Origin: Opitutaceae bacterium
GTDB lineage: Bacteria; Verrucomicrobiota; Verrucomicrobiia; Opitutales; Opitutaceae
Assembly: GCA_009919985.1 (NCBI GenBank)
Contig: RGAX01000008.1
Span: 1-26,369 of the forward strand
Direction: 5' to 3'
DNA: 26,369 bases
The translations under genes were made by a program, and so were the position numbers. Of the stretch, positions 7,930 through 17,438 are shown piece after piece. Below the pieces are notes generated by a model, which worked only from the letters and a program-made list of their open reading frames with translations, ran no database searches and was not told where the DNA came from. Numbering within the stretch: position 1 is the stretch's first letter; each line of letters starts with the position of its first letter.

Positions 7930-9519
7930 TTAAAGCTGGACGAATTTCGCGAGATTGATGGCGGGATGGGCCTTCAATTCAGCACGGGCGGCGGCGCTGG
8001 GTTCGCTGTCGAGGTTGATCACCATAAGCGCGGTCTCGCCAGCCTGTTGGCGACTGAGGGACATGTTGGCGATGTTGACCTTATCTTTGCCTAGAAGGGT
8101 GCCGACGTAGCCGATCATGCCGGGCGCGTCTTGATTTTCAATGATGAGAAGTTTACCGGTGGCGATAACTTCGACGTCGCGGCCGTTGATGGCGACGATG
8201 CGCGGGCTATTGGCCTTGGTGACCAAGGTACCAGCAGCGCTACGAGCGGAACCATCGGCGGCGACGGCTTCGACCAGAATCAGCTCCGTGTAATCGGAGT
8301 CATCGGAAGATTTGATGATCTCGCTGCGCAAACCGAGACGCTCAAGCATGATCGGGGCATTGACGACGTTGACGCCCTCGCCGCTGATGCGCGTGAGGTA
8401 GCCGCGCTGAATGGAACGCGTGATGGCGTTGGCGTCGAAGTCGACGATTTTACCAAAATAGGTAATGCGCAATTTGGCGACGGCGGCTGGAGCGAGTTGT
8501 TGAACAAGCGTGCCGAGTTTGGCGCCGAGATCGAGGTAAGGCCCGAGGATCTTGGCGGTGGCAGCATCAACGGAAGGCAGATTCACGGCGTTGCGCACGG
8601 CGCCGTTAAGCAGGACATCAGCGATCTGCTCGGCGACTTCAACGCCGACGGCGTCTTGGGCTTCAGCGGTGGAAGCTCCGAGGTGAGGCGTGAGCGTGAC
8701 GTTGGGCAAGGTGCGCAGCTCGCTGTCTTTGGCGAGGGGCTCTTCTTCAAACACGTCGAGACCGGCGGCGGCAACTTGACCGGACTTCAGCGCGGCGATG
8801 AGCGCACTTTCTTTAATAATGCCGCCGCGAGCGCAGTTGAAAATACGCAGTCCTTTCTTGGCCTTGGCGAACGCCGCTTCGTCGATCATGTATTGGGTAT
8901 CTTCCGTCAGCGGCATGTGAACGGTGATGTAATCGGATTGGGCGAGGAGTTCGTCGAGCGTGACGCCCTCAATCTGCATGGCCTTAGCGCGGCTGGGGGC
9001 TAGGTACGGGTCGTAGGCGAGTACGCGCATGCCGAAGGCTTGGGCGCGCTTAGCGACTTCGCCGCCGATGCGACCAAGGCCGACGATACCGAGGGTCTTT
9101 TTAAAGAGCTCGATGCCGGAGAAACTTTTCCGATCCCATTGGCCCGCTTTCATGGAAGCAGCCGCTTGGGGCACGGGCCGCGCGCCACAGAGAATGTGGG
9201 TAAAGGTGAGCTCAGCGGTCGCCACAGTGTTGCCCGAGGGGGTGTTCATGACGATCACGCCGCGTTCGGTAGCGGCATCGACATCGACGTTGTCCACGCC
9301 AACGCCGGCGCGGCCCACGACTTTGAGTAAGGGCGCCGCGGCGAACACGGCGGCGGTGATCTTCGTTTCCGAACGTACGGCGATGGCGTGCACGTCCTTC
9401 ACCAGCTCAAGAATTTTTTCCGGCGAGGAGCCGTAAGCCTCGATAACTTCGAGGCCTGGCTGCGTACGCAGAAAGGCGACTCCTTTAGGTGAGATCTTAT
9501 CGGCAACGAGAACTTTCAT
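7930..9519 (-). CDS. serA: D-3-phosphoglycerate dehydrogenase
   Basis: Oxidises 3-phosphoglycerate to 3-phosphohydroxypyruvate, the first step of serine synthesis. 529 residues: the long form with catalytic and NAD domains, an intervening (ASB) domain (about 320-450) and a C-terminal ACT domain (about 455-529) that usually binds serine. NAD-binding GLGRIG is at 147-152. The catalytic trio is visible as R231 (NCARGG), E260 (FEEEP) and H279 (TPHLG). The ATG at 9519 gives the typical MKVLVADKIS start. It is the first gene of the minus-strand block serA-plsY-hom-lysC-(thrC), so its promoter should lie in 9520-9719. Confidence 0.97.
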   Translation of the reverse strand: MKVLVADKISPKGVAFLRTQPGLEVIEAYGSSPEKILELVKDVHAIAVRSETKITAAVFAAAPLLKVVGRAGVGVDNVDVDAATERGVIVMNTPSGNTVATAELTFTHILCGARPVPQAAASMKAGQWDRKSFSGIELFKKTLGIVGLGRIGGEVAKRAQAFGMRVLAYDPYLAPSRAKAMQIEGVTLDELLAQSDYITVHMPLTEDTQYMIDEAAFAKAKKGLRIFNCARGGIIKESALIAALKSGQVAAAGLDVFEEEPLAKDSELRTLPNVTLTPHLGASTAEAQDAVGVEVAEQIADVLLNGAVRNAVNLPSVDAATAKILGPYLDLGAKLGTLVQQLAPAAVAKLRITYFGKIVDFDANAITRSIQRGYLTRISGEGVNVVNAPIMLERLGLRSEIIKSSDDSDYTELILVEAVAADGSARSAAGTLVTKANSPRIVAINGRDVEVIATGKLLIIENQDAPGMIGYVGTLLGKDKVNIANMSLSRQQAGETALMVINLDSEPSAAARAELKAHPAINLAKFVQL

Positions 9520-9719
9520 ATGGACAAAGGTCCCACGAGGGAAATCCCCCTGCCTCGGCCAAGCAAGGAAAAGGTTTTTAATATGATGGAAGTTACAGGC
9601 GTGACCGTGGCACCAATCTTACGCATAAATTGACCTCGAATCCCTTCCGTTAATCCTACGTCTTTAAGAATTCACCCCTAAGTAGAGCCAAATTTAAGAC
9701 TTTGATCTTTTTTATCCCC
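9520..9719. promoter_or_regulatory. divergent intergenic region between serA and the efflux locus
   Basis: This 200-bp stretch must hold the serA promoter (minus) and the RND operon promoter (plus). In the serA leader CGAGG (9536-9540) can pair with CCTCG (9553-9557), with alternative GGG/CCC pairing inside, giving a small hairpin close to the start. For the plus strand, TTGACC (9630-9635) is a possible -35 box followed at 15 bp by TAATCC (9651-9656); the spacing is short, so this is weak. No clear operator palindrome is seen. Confidence 0.35.
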
Positions 9720-10940
9720 ATGCTGCCCCAGATTTTCTTACCCTCATCGTGCGTACGGCTGCTTAGCATTACATGCGTTGCCGTCGCGATAGGTCTAAGC
9801 GGCTGCGCTGATAAAGCCTCCGGCCGAGGTGGCCGCGGAGCGGGCAGCGCTGCTCCTGTGATCGCGGGCAAGGTCGAACGCAAGGTCGTCCTCCTCAACC
9901 TCGAGGCCGTCGGAGCCGTCGAACCCAGCCGCACCGCATCAGTGCGCTCTCAGGTCACCGGCACACTGATAAAAATCAATTTCGCCGAAGGCAAAGACGT
10001 CAGCCAAGGCGATATCCTCTTCGAAATCGACCCCCGCCCCTTCCAAAACAGCCTGCGCTCCGCCGAAGCAGACCTCCAACGCATCAAGGTCCAACTCGGC
10101 ACCGCCCTTGCCCAAGTCGACCGCTACCGCGCGCTCAGTGAGAGCGCCCTTGTATCTCAAGAGCAATTCCAAGCCATCTCCGACTCGGCCCGCGCCCTGC
10201 AATCTCAGCAACTCGCCAGCGAAGCCGCCGCCGCCAACGCTCGCCTTCAACTCGATTATTGCACTATCCGCTCCCCTCTTACAGGCCGCACCGGCAACAT
10301 CCCGGTCCACGAAGGTGACCTGGTCCGCGTCAATGAAGCCGGTGGCCAACTCGTCTCCGTGCACCAACTCAGTCCCATCAACGTCACCTTCAGCGTCCCC
10401 CAGCAATACTTTGGGGCCCTCGTTCGCTACCGCGCATCCGGCGCCATCAAGGTCAAAGTCGTCCCCCCCGGCACCGACGAAAAAGCCGAGGAAGGCGAAC
10501 TCATTTTCATGGACAATACCGTCGATCCCTCGACCGGCACCCTGAAACTCAAAGCCGCCTTCCCCAACCCCCAACACCGTCTCTGGCCCGGTCAATTCGC
10601 CACCGTCACCGTTACCCTCGCCGCGCCAGAGGCCCTCACGGTCGCCAGCAGTGCCCTCCAGACTTCCCAGGCCGGCCAACACGTCTACGTGATCCTAGCC
10701 GACAAAACCGCCGAACTGCGCCCCGTTATCGTGGAGCGTCTCGCCGGTCCCCTCGCCGTCATCGCCAAAGGCCTCAGCGAGGGTGAGACGGTCGTCGTCG
10801 ACGGCCAACTCCGCGTCATCCCGGGCAAACCCGTAGAAATTAAAACCGCCGAAGGCACCGGCGCGGAGAATGGCAAGCGTACCAAATCCGGCGGCGATAA
10901 GGCCAAAAGCAAGAAAACCAGTCCCGACACCTCCAAGTAA
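9720..10940 (+). CDS. RND efflux periplasmic adaptor, MdtA-like lipoprotein
   Basis: Membrane fusion protein that would link an inner-membrane RND pump to an outer-membrane channel. The ATG at 9720 gives 406 residues; an in-frame TTG at 9702 is possible but less likely. The N-terminus is a lipoprotein signal with lipobox LSGC. Next come a biotinyl-lipoyl half (RSQVTGTLIKINFAEGKDV), an alpha-helical hairpin rich in Ala/Gln/Ser, the second lipoyl half (LDYCTIRSPLTGRTG), a beta-barrel and a membrane-proximal domain. Several stretches (LDYCTIRSP, MDNTVDPSTGTLKLKA) closely match the MdtA pattern. The last ~30 residues are a Lys/Gly/Ser-rich polar tail. The next permease begins 12 bp downstream. 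Confidence 0.93.
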   Translation: MLPQIFLPSSCVRLLSITCVAVAIGLSGCADKASGRGGRGAGSAAPVIAGKVERKVVLLNLEAVGAVEPSRTASVRSQVTGTLIKINFAEGKDVSQGDILFEIDPRPFQNSLRSAEADLQRIKVQLGTALAQVDRYRALSESALVSQEQFQAISDSARALQSQQLASEAAAANARLQLDYCTIRSPLTGRTGNIPVHEGDLVRVNEAGGQLVSVHQLSPINVTFSVPQQYFGALVRYRASGAIKVKVVPPGTDEKAEEGELIFMDNTVDPSTGTLKLKAAFPNPQHRLWPGQFATVTVTLAAPEALTVASSALQTSQAGQHVYVILADKTAELRPVIVERLAGPLAVIAKGLSEGETVVVDGQLRVIPGKPVEIKTAEGTGAENGKRTKSGGDKAKSKKTSPDTSK

Positions 10941-10952
10941 AACCCCGGCGCT

Positions 10953-13900
10953 ATGAACATCCCTGAACAGTTTATTCGCCGCCCGGTGATGACGACGCTG
11001 GTCACCGCCGCCATTACCCTTTTTGGCTGGATGGCCTACGAACGGCTTCCGGTCAGCGATCTACCCAACGTAGATTTTCCTACCATCTCGGTCTCCGCCA
11101 GCCTACCCGGTGCGAGCCCGGAAACGATGGCCGCATCCGTCGCCACCCCTCTCGAACAACAATTCTCCAGTATCGCTGGTATCGAATCGATGTCATCGAG
11201 CAGCTCGCTCGGTGGCACTTCGATCACGATGCAGTTTAGCCTCGATCGCAACATCGACGGCGCTGCCCAAGACGTGCAATCCGCTATCGCCGCCGTTCAA
11301 CGTCGACTCCCGCGCGATATGCCTAATCCGCCGTCGTTTCGTAAGTCCAACCCCAACGACGATTCGGTCATGCTGATCGCGCTCTCCTCGAAGACCCTCG
11401 CCCTCTCCGAGGTCAACGAATTCGCCGAGACCGTCCTAGCCCAGCGTATTTCGACCGTCGATGGCGTCGCCCAAGTCAACGTCTTCGGCGCCCAAAAATA
11501 CGCCGTGCGCGTGCGCCTCGACCCCCGTGCTCTCGCCTCCCGTGGCATCGGCATCGACGAGGTCCGCTCCGCGCTGGATACTAATAACGTCAACCTCCCC
11601 GCCGGTGTGATCGACGGCGCCACCAAGGCCACCACCCTCATCGCCACCGGCCAACTCAAAAGCGCCAGTGGCTTCGGCAACGTCATGGTCACGTACCGCA
11701 ACGGCGCTCCCGTACGCTTGTCCGATGTAGCAAAAGTCACCGACAGCGTTGAAAACGAAAAATCATTCAGCTGGTTCGACTACCGTTTCAAGGAAGGCGT
11801 CGAAGACCCCGCGTTTGCCGCCGGCACCAAGGAAACGCGCTCTATCATTCTGTCCATCCAACGCCAACCCGGCACCAACACCATCAGAGTGGTAGACGGC
11901 ATCAAAGCTCTACTCCCAGCCTTCCGCGCGCAACTGCCCGCCACCATCGAGCTCGACACGGTCGTGGACCGCTCGATCAGCATTCGCGAATCGGTGCACG
12001 ATGTGAAATTCACCCTCGTGCTCGCCATCATACTGGTCGTGCTCGTTATCTTCCTTTTTCTGCGTTCGCTCTCAGCCACCATCATCCCGAGCATCGCCAT
12101 GCCAATCGCCGTGCTCGGTACGTTTGCGGTGATGTATTTTTTCGATTTCAGTATCGATAATATCTCGCTGCTCGCGCTGACGCTCTCGGTTGGCTTCGTG
12201 GTCGACGACGCGATCGTGATGCTCGAAAACATTGTCCGCCACATCGAGAAAGGCGAAACCGTCATGGCTGCCTCCCTGCGCGGCTCCCGTGAAATCGGTT
12301 TCACAATTCTTTCGATGACGATCTCGCTGGTCGCAGTCTTCATCCCTGTGCTGTTTATGGGTGGCGTACTGGGACGCCTGCTGCACGAATTCGCCGTGAC
12401 GATCTCGGCCGCGATCCTCGTTTCAGGTTTTGTCTCACTGACGCTAACCCCGATGTTGTGCAGCCGGTTTCTCAAGCCGATCAATCACCACGCCACCCGA
12501 GGCCGCTTCTATGTGTTAACCGAGCGCCTGTTCCAGAGCAGCGTGAATCTTTATGAGCGCACCTTGCGACTCTCAATGCAATGGCGCAAAGCCATCTTGG
12601 CGGTCGCCTTCGCCACCATTGGGCTCACCCTGTGGTTACTCGTAATCACTCCCAAAGGCTTCATTCCCACCGAAGACACCGGTCGCATCCAAGTCATGGT
12701 CGAAGCCGCGCAGGACACCTCTTTCGATGCGATGGTCGCCTATCAACGCACGGTCACCGCTGCGATCCGGCGTAACCCCTACGTCAAAGATTGCATCGTA
12801 TTTCTCGGCTCGATGGGCCGCAGCGGCGGCACGAGCAACGTCAGCCGCATGTATGTGTCGCTGATCGACGGCAAACGCCCCAGCGCCAACCAAGTCGCCC
12901 AAATGTTACGCATGGAAACCACCGGCATTCCCGGTGTGCGCGTATTCCCAACGGTGCCACCGAGCATTCGCCTTGGCTCACGTGGCTCCTCCTCGGTTTA
13001 TCAGTACACTTTATACGGCACCGACCTACAGGAACTCTACCGAGTTACCCCACCTCTCGTCGAACGCGTGCGAGAAATCCCTGGAGTGATCGATGTAAGC
13101 TCCGATCTTCAGATCACCAGCCCGCAGTTGATCATCGATATTGACCGCGACAAAGCCTCCTCCCTCGGCCTAAACGCCCAGCAAGTCGAAGACACCCTCT
13201 ACAGCGCCTTTGGCGCCCGTCAGGTTTCAACCATCTATACATCGACAAATCAGTACGCCGTGATCCTGGAACTCGCTGAGAAATACCTGCGCGATCCCGC
13301 TTCGCTTTCGCTTCTTTATCTGCGCAACCGCGAGGGCAAACTCATTCCGCTAGAAAGCGTCGCCAAACTCCGGCCTTCAGTCGGACCACTCACCGTCGCT
13401 CACCTAGGCCAGGTACCCGCCGTGACGATCAGCTTCAACCTCAAGCCTGAACTCGCGCTCAGCGAGGCGACCGAGCAGATTGAAAAAATCGCCCGCGAAA
13501 TGCTGCCCGCCACCGTGAGCGGCACGTTCCAAGGCACCGCTGCCGCCTTCACTAGTTCCCTGCAGGGCCTGGGTCTCACACTGATCATCGCCGTACTCGT
13601 GATCTACTTGGTCCTCGGCATTCTCTACGAGGATTTCGTGCACCCCGTCACGATTCTATCCGGCTTGCCCGCCGCGACTTTTGGCGCGCTTGTTACCTTA
13701 TTAATCTTCGGCCAGGAACTGAACATGTATGGCTACGTCGGCCTCATCATGCTCATCGGCATCGTGAAAAAGAACGCTATCATGATGATCGACTTCGCCC
13801 TAGATGCCCAGCGCAACCATGGCAAAACGGCCGAGGCCGCTATCTTCGAAGCGTGCATCGTCCGCTTCCGTCCGATCATGATGACTACCCTTGCCGCCAT

Positions 13901-14129
13901 CGCTGGCACCCTACCCATTGCCCTCGGTTGGGGTGCGGGCGCCGATGCCCGCCGCAGTCTCGGCCTTGCGGTGGTCGGCGGCCTACTTGTTTCCCAGATC
14001 CTCACACTTTATATTACGCCTGTGTTCTACCTGTTCATGGAGCGCTTCACCAAACACCTCACTCCCAAGCCCGTCTCTGAGATTGAGGCTGGGACGGCTT
14101 CGTCTGCGGAGGCCGCAACTGCCCGTTAG
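10953..14129 (+). CDS. RND efflux permease, MdtC-like (HAE1 family)
   Basis: Proton-driven inner-membrane multidrug exporter, 1058 residues, full length for the AcrB family. SASLPGASPETMAASVATPLEQ and FRKSNPNDD strongly recall MdtC/MdtB. TM4 carries VDDAIVMLENI with the proton-relay pair D418/D419, TM10 carries KKNAIMMIDF with K940 in register with AcrB K940, and TM11 has RFRPIMMT. The classical relay is thus complete. An extra segment of about 18 residues (277-294; 11781-11834) lies in the porter domain between SWFD and TRS, where related pumps run on directly. It is co-directional with its adaptor (12-bp gap). Substrates cannot be told from sequence. Confidence 0.95.
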   Translation: MNIPEQFIRRPVMTTLVTAAITLFGWMAYERLPVSDLPNVDFPTISVSASLPGASPETMAASVATPLEQQFSSIAGIESMSSSSSLGGTSITMQFSLDRNIDGAAQDVQSAIAAVQRRLPRDMPNPPSFRKSNPNDDSVMLIALSSKTLALSEVNEFAETVLAQRISTVDGVAQVNVFGAQKYAVRVRLDPRALASRGIGIDEVRSALDTNNVNLPAGVIDGATKATTLIATGQLKSASGFGNVMVTYRNGAPVRLSDVAKVTDSVENEKSFSWFDYRFKEGVEDPAFAAGTKETRSIILSIQRQPGTNTIRVVDGIKALLPAFRAQLPATIELDTVVDRSISIRESVHDVKFTLVLAIILVVLVIFLFLRSLSATIIPSIAMPIAVLGTFAVMYFFDFSIDNISLLALTLSVGFVVDDAIVMLENIVRHIEKGETVMAASLRGSREIGFTILSMTISLVAVFIPVLFMGGVLGRLLHEFAVTISAAILVSGFVSLTLTPMLCSRFLKPINHHATRGRFYVLTERLFQSSVNLYERTLRLSMQWRKAILAVAFATIGLTLWLLVITPKGFIPTEDTGRIQVMVEAAQDTSFDAMVAYQRTVTAAIRRNPYVKDCIVFLGSMGRSGGTSNVSRMYVSLIDGKRPSANQVAQMLRMETTGIPGVRVFPTVPPSIRLGSRGSSSVYQYTLYGTDLQELYRVTPPLVERVREIPGVIDVSSDLQITSPQLIIDIDRDKASSLGLNAQQVEDTLYSAFGARQVSTIYTSTNQYAVILELAEKYLRDPASLSLLYLRNREGKLIPLESVAKLRPSVGPLTVAHLGQVPAVTISFNLKPELALSEATEQIEKIAREMLPATVSGTFQGTAAAFTSSLQGLGLTLIIAVLVIYLVLGILYEDFVHPVTILSGLPAATFGALVTLLIFGQELNMYGYVGLIMLIGIVKKNAIMMIDFALDAQRNHGKTAEAAIFEACIVRFRPIMMTTLAAIAGTLPIALGWGAGADARRSLGLAVVGGLLVSQILTLYITPVFYLFMERFTKHLTPKPVSEIEAGTASSAEAATAR

Positions 14130-14158
14130 AAATTCCCCGGCTAGGACCGCCGTCTTTA

Positions 14159-14182
14159 CCAACGAATTCCAATACTCGTTGG
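14159..14182 (+). other. hairpin in the 90-bp gap between the two RND permease genes
   Basis: CCAACGA (14159-14165) and TCGTTGG (14176-14182) form a perfect 7-bp stem with a 10-nt loop. It lies between two same-strand permease genes, the widest gap in this locus. No T-run follows, so it is not a standard terminator. It could set differential mRNA stability, be an operator, or mark the seam where two efflux modules were joined. Confidence 0.35.
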
Positions 14183-14219
14183 ATAGTGGACCAGCCGTTG
14201 CCTGACTTCATTTTAAGCT

Positions 14220-17200
14220 ATGTGGATTGTACGTCTCGCCCTTCGTCGGCCCTACACGTTTACCGTGATGGCCCTATTGATTGTCATTCTCGGCCTGTTA
14301 GCGGCGCGCCGCATGGCGAAGGATATTTTTCCATCCATCGACATCCCTGTCGTCAGCGTGCTGTGGTCTTACACCGGCCTCACGCCAGAAGAGATGGAGA
14401 AGCGTATCGTAACCCTCAGCGAACGCGCCATCACCACCACCGTTAACGACATCGAACACATCGAGTCTCAGTCCCTGGCCGGCGTCGGAGTCATCAAGGT
14501 TTTCTTTCAACCCGGCGCCAGCGTCGACGCGGCCGTCGCCCAAATCACCGCCATCAGCCAGACGATCACGCGCATCATGCCGCCCGGCACCACGCCGCCC
14601 TTGGTCATTCGCTACAGCGCTTCCAACGTCCCCATTCTCCAACTCGGCCTCGGCAGTAAAACCCTCTCCGAACAAGCCCTCTACGATATCGGCCTCAACT
14701 CTGTCCGCCTCCAACTCGCCACCGTCCAAGGCGCCTCCGTTCCGCTGCCGCTCGGCGGCAAGGTACGCCAAATCCAAGTCGATCTCGACCCCGCCGCCCT
14801 CCTGGCCAAAGGCCTCACCGCCGCCGACGTCAGCAACGCCATCAATGCCCAAAACCTCACCCTGCCCTCCGGTACCGCCAAAATCGGTGACCGCGAGTAT
14901 GGCGTGTTCCTCAACAGCAGTCCCGACACCATTGAGGGCCTCGGCAACCTTCCTATTCGCATCGTCAACGGCACGACGATCTACATCCGTGACGTCGCCC
15001 AAGTCCGCGACGGTTTCGCCACCCAGGCCAGCATCATTCGCCAAGACGGTACCCGCGGATCCCTCCTCACGATCTTAAAAACCGGCGGGTCCTCCACGCT
15101 CGATATTATTGAACGCGTCAAAGCCGTGCTTCCCCGCGTCAAAGCCGTCGTCCCCCCTGAACTCGAACTCCGCCCGCTCTTCGATCAATCCGTCTTCGTT
15201 CGCGCCGCCCTTAAAGGCGTGCTATTCGAAGGCGCCCTCGCCGCCACTCTCACCGCTGCGATGATCCTGCTCTTTCTCGGTACCTGGCGCAACACCCTCG
15301 TCGTCGCCCTATCAATACCGCTCTCGATTTTCTGCTCTATTCTCTGCCTCGCCGCCTTCGGTCAGACGATCAACGCCATGACCCTTGGAGGCCTCGCCCT
15401 GGCCGTCGGTATCTTGGTCGACGATGCCACGGTCACCATCGAAAACATCGACCGTAACCTCGGCCTCAAAAAACCCCTGCTCCAGTCCATCCTCGACGGC
15501 GCCGAGCAGATCGCAATGCCCGCCTTCGTCTCCACGCTTTGCATCTGCATCGTCTTTATCCCGATCTTCTTTCTTGAAGGCACCGCCAAATACCTCTTCG
15601 GCCCCCTCGCGATGGCCGTGATCTTCGCGATGCTCGCGTCCTATTTTCTGTCCCGCACCGTCGTCCCAACTTTCGTCCACTTTCTTCTCCGCGGCCAACC
15701 GATTCTCCACGACGCCGGTCCCGGTGAACCGACGCCCCACGGCGATATTTTCTGGCGCATCCATGTCCGCTTTAACCGCCACTTCGAACGCTTCCGCGCC
15801 CGCTACACCCGCGCTCTTACGTGGTGCCTAAATCACCGCAAAGCCACCGCAACGATTTCTCTTGTCTGCGTTCTGGCTAGCGCCGCCCTCGTGCCCTTTC
15901 TTGGACGTGATTTCTTCCCGCTAGTCGACGCCGGCCAATTCCGCCTCCACGTCCGAGCTCCCTCTGGCATGCGCATCGAGGAGACCGAGCGTATTTTCAC
16001 TCAAGTAGAAAACGTCATCCGCGAAGTCATTCCCGCCGATGAACTCGTCACCATCCTCGATAATATCGGCCTGCCCACCGGCGGCGTAAACCTCGCCTTC
16101 AGCGACTCCTCCACCATCGGCGCCGCCGACGGCGAAATCCTTGTCGCCCTCCACCCCGAAAAACACGGCCCAACTTGGGACTACGTCCGCACCCTGCGCA
16201 AACGCCTTAATCGTGAATTTCCCGACTGTGTCTTTTTCACTCAACCTTCCGATATCGTCGGCCAAATTCTCAACTTCGGCCTCGCCGCCCCGATTGATGT
16301 CCAGATCGCCGGCCGCGACGTTAAAACCAACTACGCCCTCGCCCTCGAGCTCTCCGCCCGCATCGCCCAAATCCCTGGTGCCGTCGACGTCCACGTCCAA
16401 CAGATAACCAACGCCCCCGCCCTGCGCTTCAACGTCGACCGCTCCCGCGCCCAACAGCTCGGCCTCACCCAGCGTGACATCGCCTCCAACGTTCTGATTT
16501 CCCTCTCTGGCTCCGCCCAGTCCGCCCCGAATTTCTGGCTGAGCCCACAAAACGGCGTCCAATACGCCGTCGCCACCCAAACCCCGCCGGCGAAACTCGA
16601 TTCCATTGAGGCCATTCTCGCCACGCCGCTACCGACAAGCCGCGGTGCCCCTCCTCAGATTTTAGGCAACGTCGCCACATTCGAGCGGACAACGACCCAA
16701 TCTGTCGTCAGTCACCACAACGTCCAACCGGTCTTCGATGTCTTCGCCAATGTCGACCGCAGCGACCTCGGCACCGTTGCCGACGCCGTTAAAAAACTTC
16801 TCCCCGAATTCGAGAGAAAGCTCCCGCGCGGCAGCTTCATCACCATGCGCGGCCAAGCCCAAAGTATGGACGCCTCCTTCCTCGGCCTTGGCCTCGGCGT
16901 CCTGGGTGCGATCGTACTGGTCTACCTGCTTTTGGTCGTAAATTTTCAGAGCTGGCTCGACCCGTTCATCATCATCATGGCACTGCCCGGCGCGCTCTGC
17001 GGCATCATCTGGATTCTCTTTTTAACGCGCACCAGTCTCAGCGTTCCGTCACTCATGGGTGCCATCATGGGCGTCGGTGTCGCCACGGCTAATTCCATTT
17101 TGCTGGTCACCTTCGCCAACGATGTCCGCCACGAGGGTCGAGACGCTCGCGGCGCTGCCCTCGAAGCCGGCCACACACGTCTGCGACCTGTGCTCATGAC

Positions 17201-17429
17201 TGCACTGGCGATGATCATCGGCATGTTACCCATGTCCCTCGGCCTCGGCGAAGGCGGCGAACAAAATTCCCCGCTCGGCCGCGCCGTAATCGGCGGTCTG
17301 CTTTTCGCCACGCTCGCCACCCTGTTCCTCGTACCCGTCGTGTACGCTACCCTCCGCAAGCGCGGCCCCCACACTCCCGAGGAAGAACTCCTCGAGGAAG
17401 CCACCGTCGATTCCGCTCATTCCAAATAA
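14220..17429 (+). CDS. RND efflux permease lacking the TM10 relay lysine
   Basis: Second AcrB-superfamily permease, 1069 residues, full length. It starts MWIVRLALRRPYTFTVM and has two porter/TM repeats. TM4 reads ILVDDATVTIENI, keeping both relay aspartates (D401/D402). TM10 reads GVATANSILLVTFAND, aligning with AcrB GLSAKNAILIVEFAKD, so the essential lysine is alanine (A957). TM11 RLRPVLMT keeps the arginine. Overall it belongs to a different RND subgroup from the upstream MdtC-like pump. It is followed after 9 bp by its own adaptor, a permease-then-adaptor order opposite to the first pair. Coupling ion and substrate are unknown. Confidence 0.94.
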   Translation: MWIVRLALRRPYTFTVMALLIVILGLLAARRMAKDIFPSIDIPVVSVLWSYTGLTPEEMEKRIVTLSERAITTTVNDIEHIESQSLAGVGVIKVFFQPGASVDAAVAQITAISQTITRIMPPGTTPPLVIRYSASNVPILQLGLGSKTLSEQALYDIGLNSVRLQLATVQGASVPLPLGGKVRQIQVDLDPAALLAKGLTAADVSNAINAQNLTLPSGTAKIGDREYGVFLNSSPDTIEGLGNLPIRIVNGTTIYIRDVAQVRDGFATQASIIRQDGTRGSLLTILKTGGSSTLDIIERVKAVLPRVKAVVPPELELRPLFDQSVFVRAALKGVLFEGALAATLTAAMILLFLGTWRNTLVVALSIPLSIFCSILCLAAFGQTINAMTLGGLALAVGILVDDATVTIENIDRNLGLKKPLLQSILDGAEQIAMPAFVSTLCICIVFIPIFFLEGTAKYLFGPLAMAVIFAMLASYFLSRTVVPTFVHFLLRGQPILHDAGPGEPTPHGDIFWRIHVRFNRHFERFRARYTRALTWCLNHRKATATISLVCVLASAALVPFLGRDFFPLVDAGQFRLHVRAPSGMRIEETERIFTQVENVIREVIPADELVTILDNIGLPTGGVNLAFSDSSTIGAADGEILVALHPEKHGPTWDYVRTLRKRLNREFPDCVFFTQPSDIVGQILNFGLAAPIDVQIAGRDVKTNYALALELSARIAQIPGAVDVHVQQITNAPALRFNVDRSRAQQLGLTQRDIASNVLISLSGSAQSAPNFWLSPQNGVQYAVATQTPPAKLDSIEAILATPLPTSRGAPPQILGNVATFERTTTQSVVSHHNVQPVFDVFANVDRSDLGTVADAVKKLLPEFERKLPRGSFITMRGQAQSMDASFLGLGLGVLGAIVLVYLLLVVNFQSWLDPFIIIMALPGALCGIIWILFLTRTSLSVPSLMGAIMGVGVATANSILLVTFANDVRHEGRDARGAALEAGHTRLRPVLMTALAMIIGMLPMSLGLGEGGEQNSPLGRAVIGGLLFATLATLFLVPVVYATLRKRGPHTPEEELLEEATVDSAHSK

Positions 17430-17438
17430 TTTTCCGCC

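Noticed and set aside
8131..9003. Plus-strand open frame of 290 codons
   Set aside because: Fully antisense to serA, whose catalytic motifs are all intact; composition is that of a reverse-frame shadow.
14298..15044. Minus-strand open frame of 248 codons (and similar ones at 9939-10682 and 15921-16580)
   Set aside because: All lie antisense to efflux genes with continuous family similarity; Gly/Asp/Glu-rich products are typical shadows.
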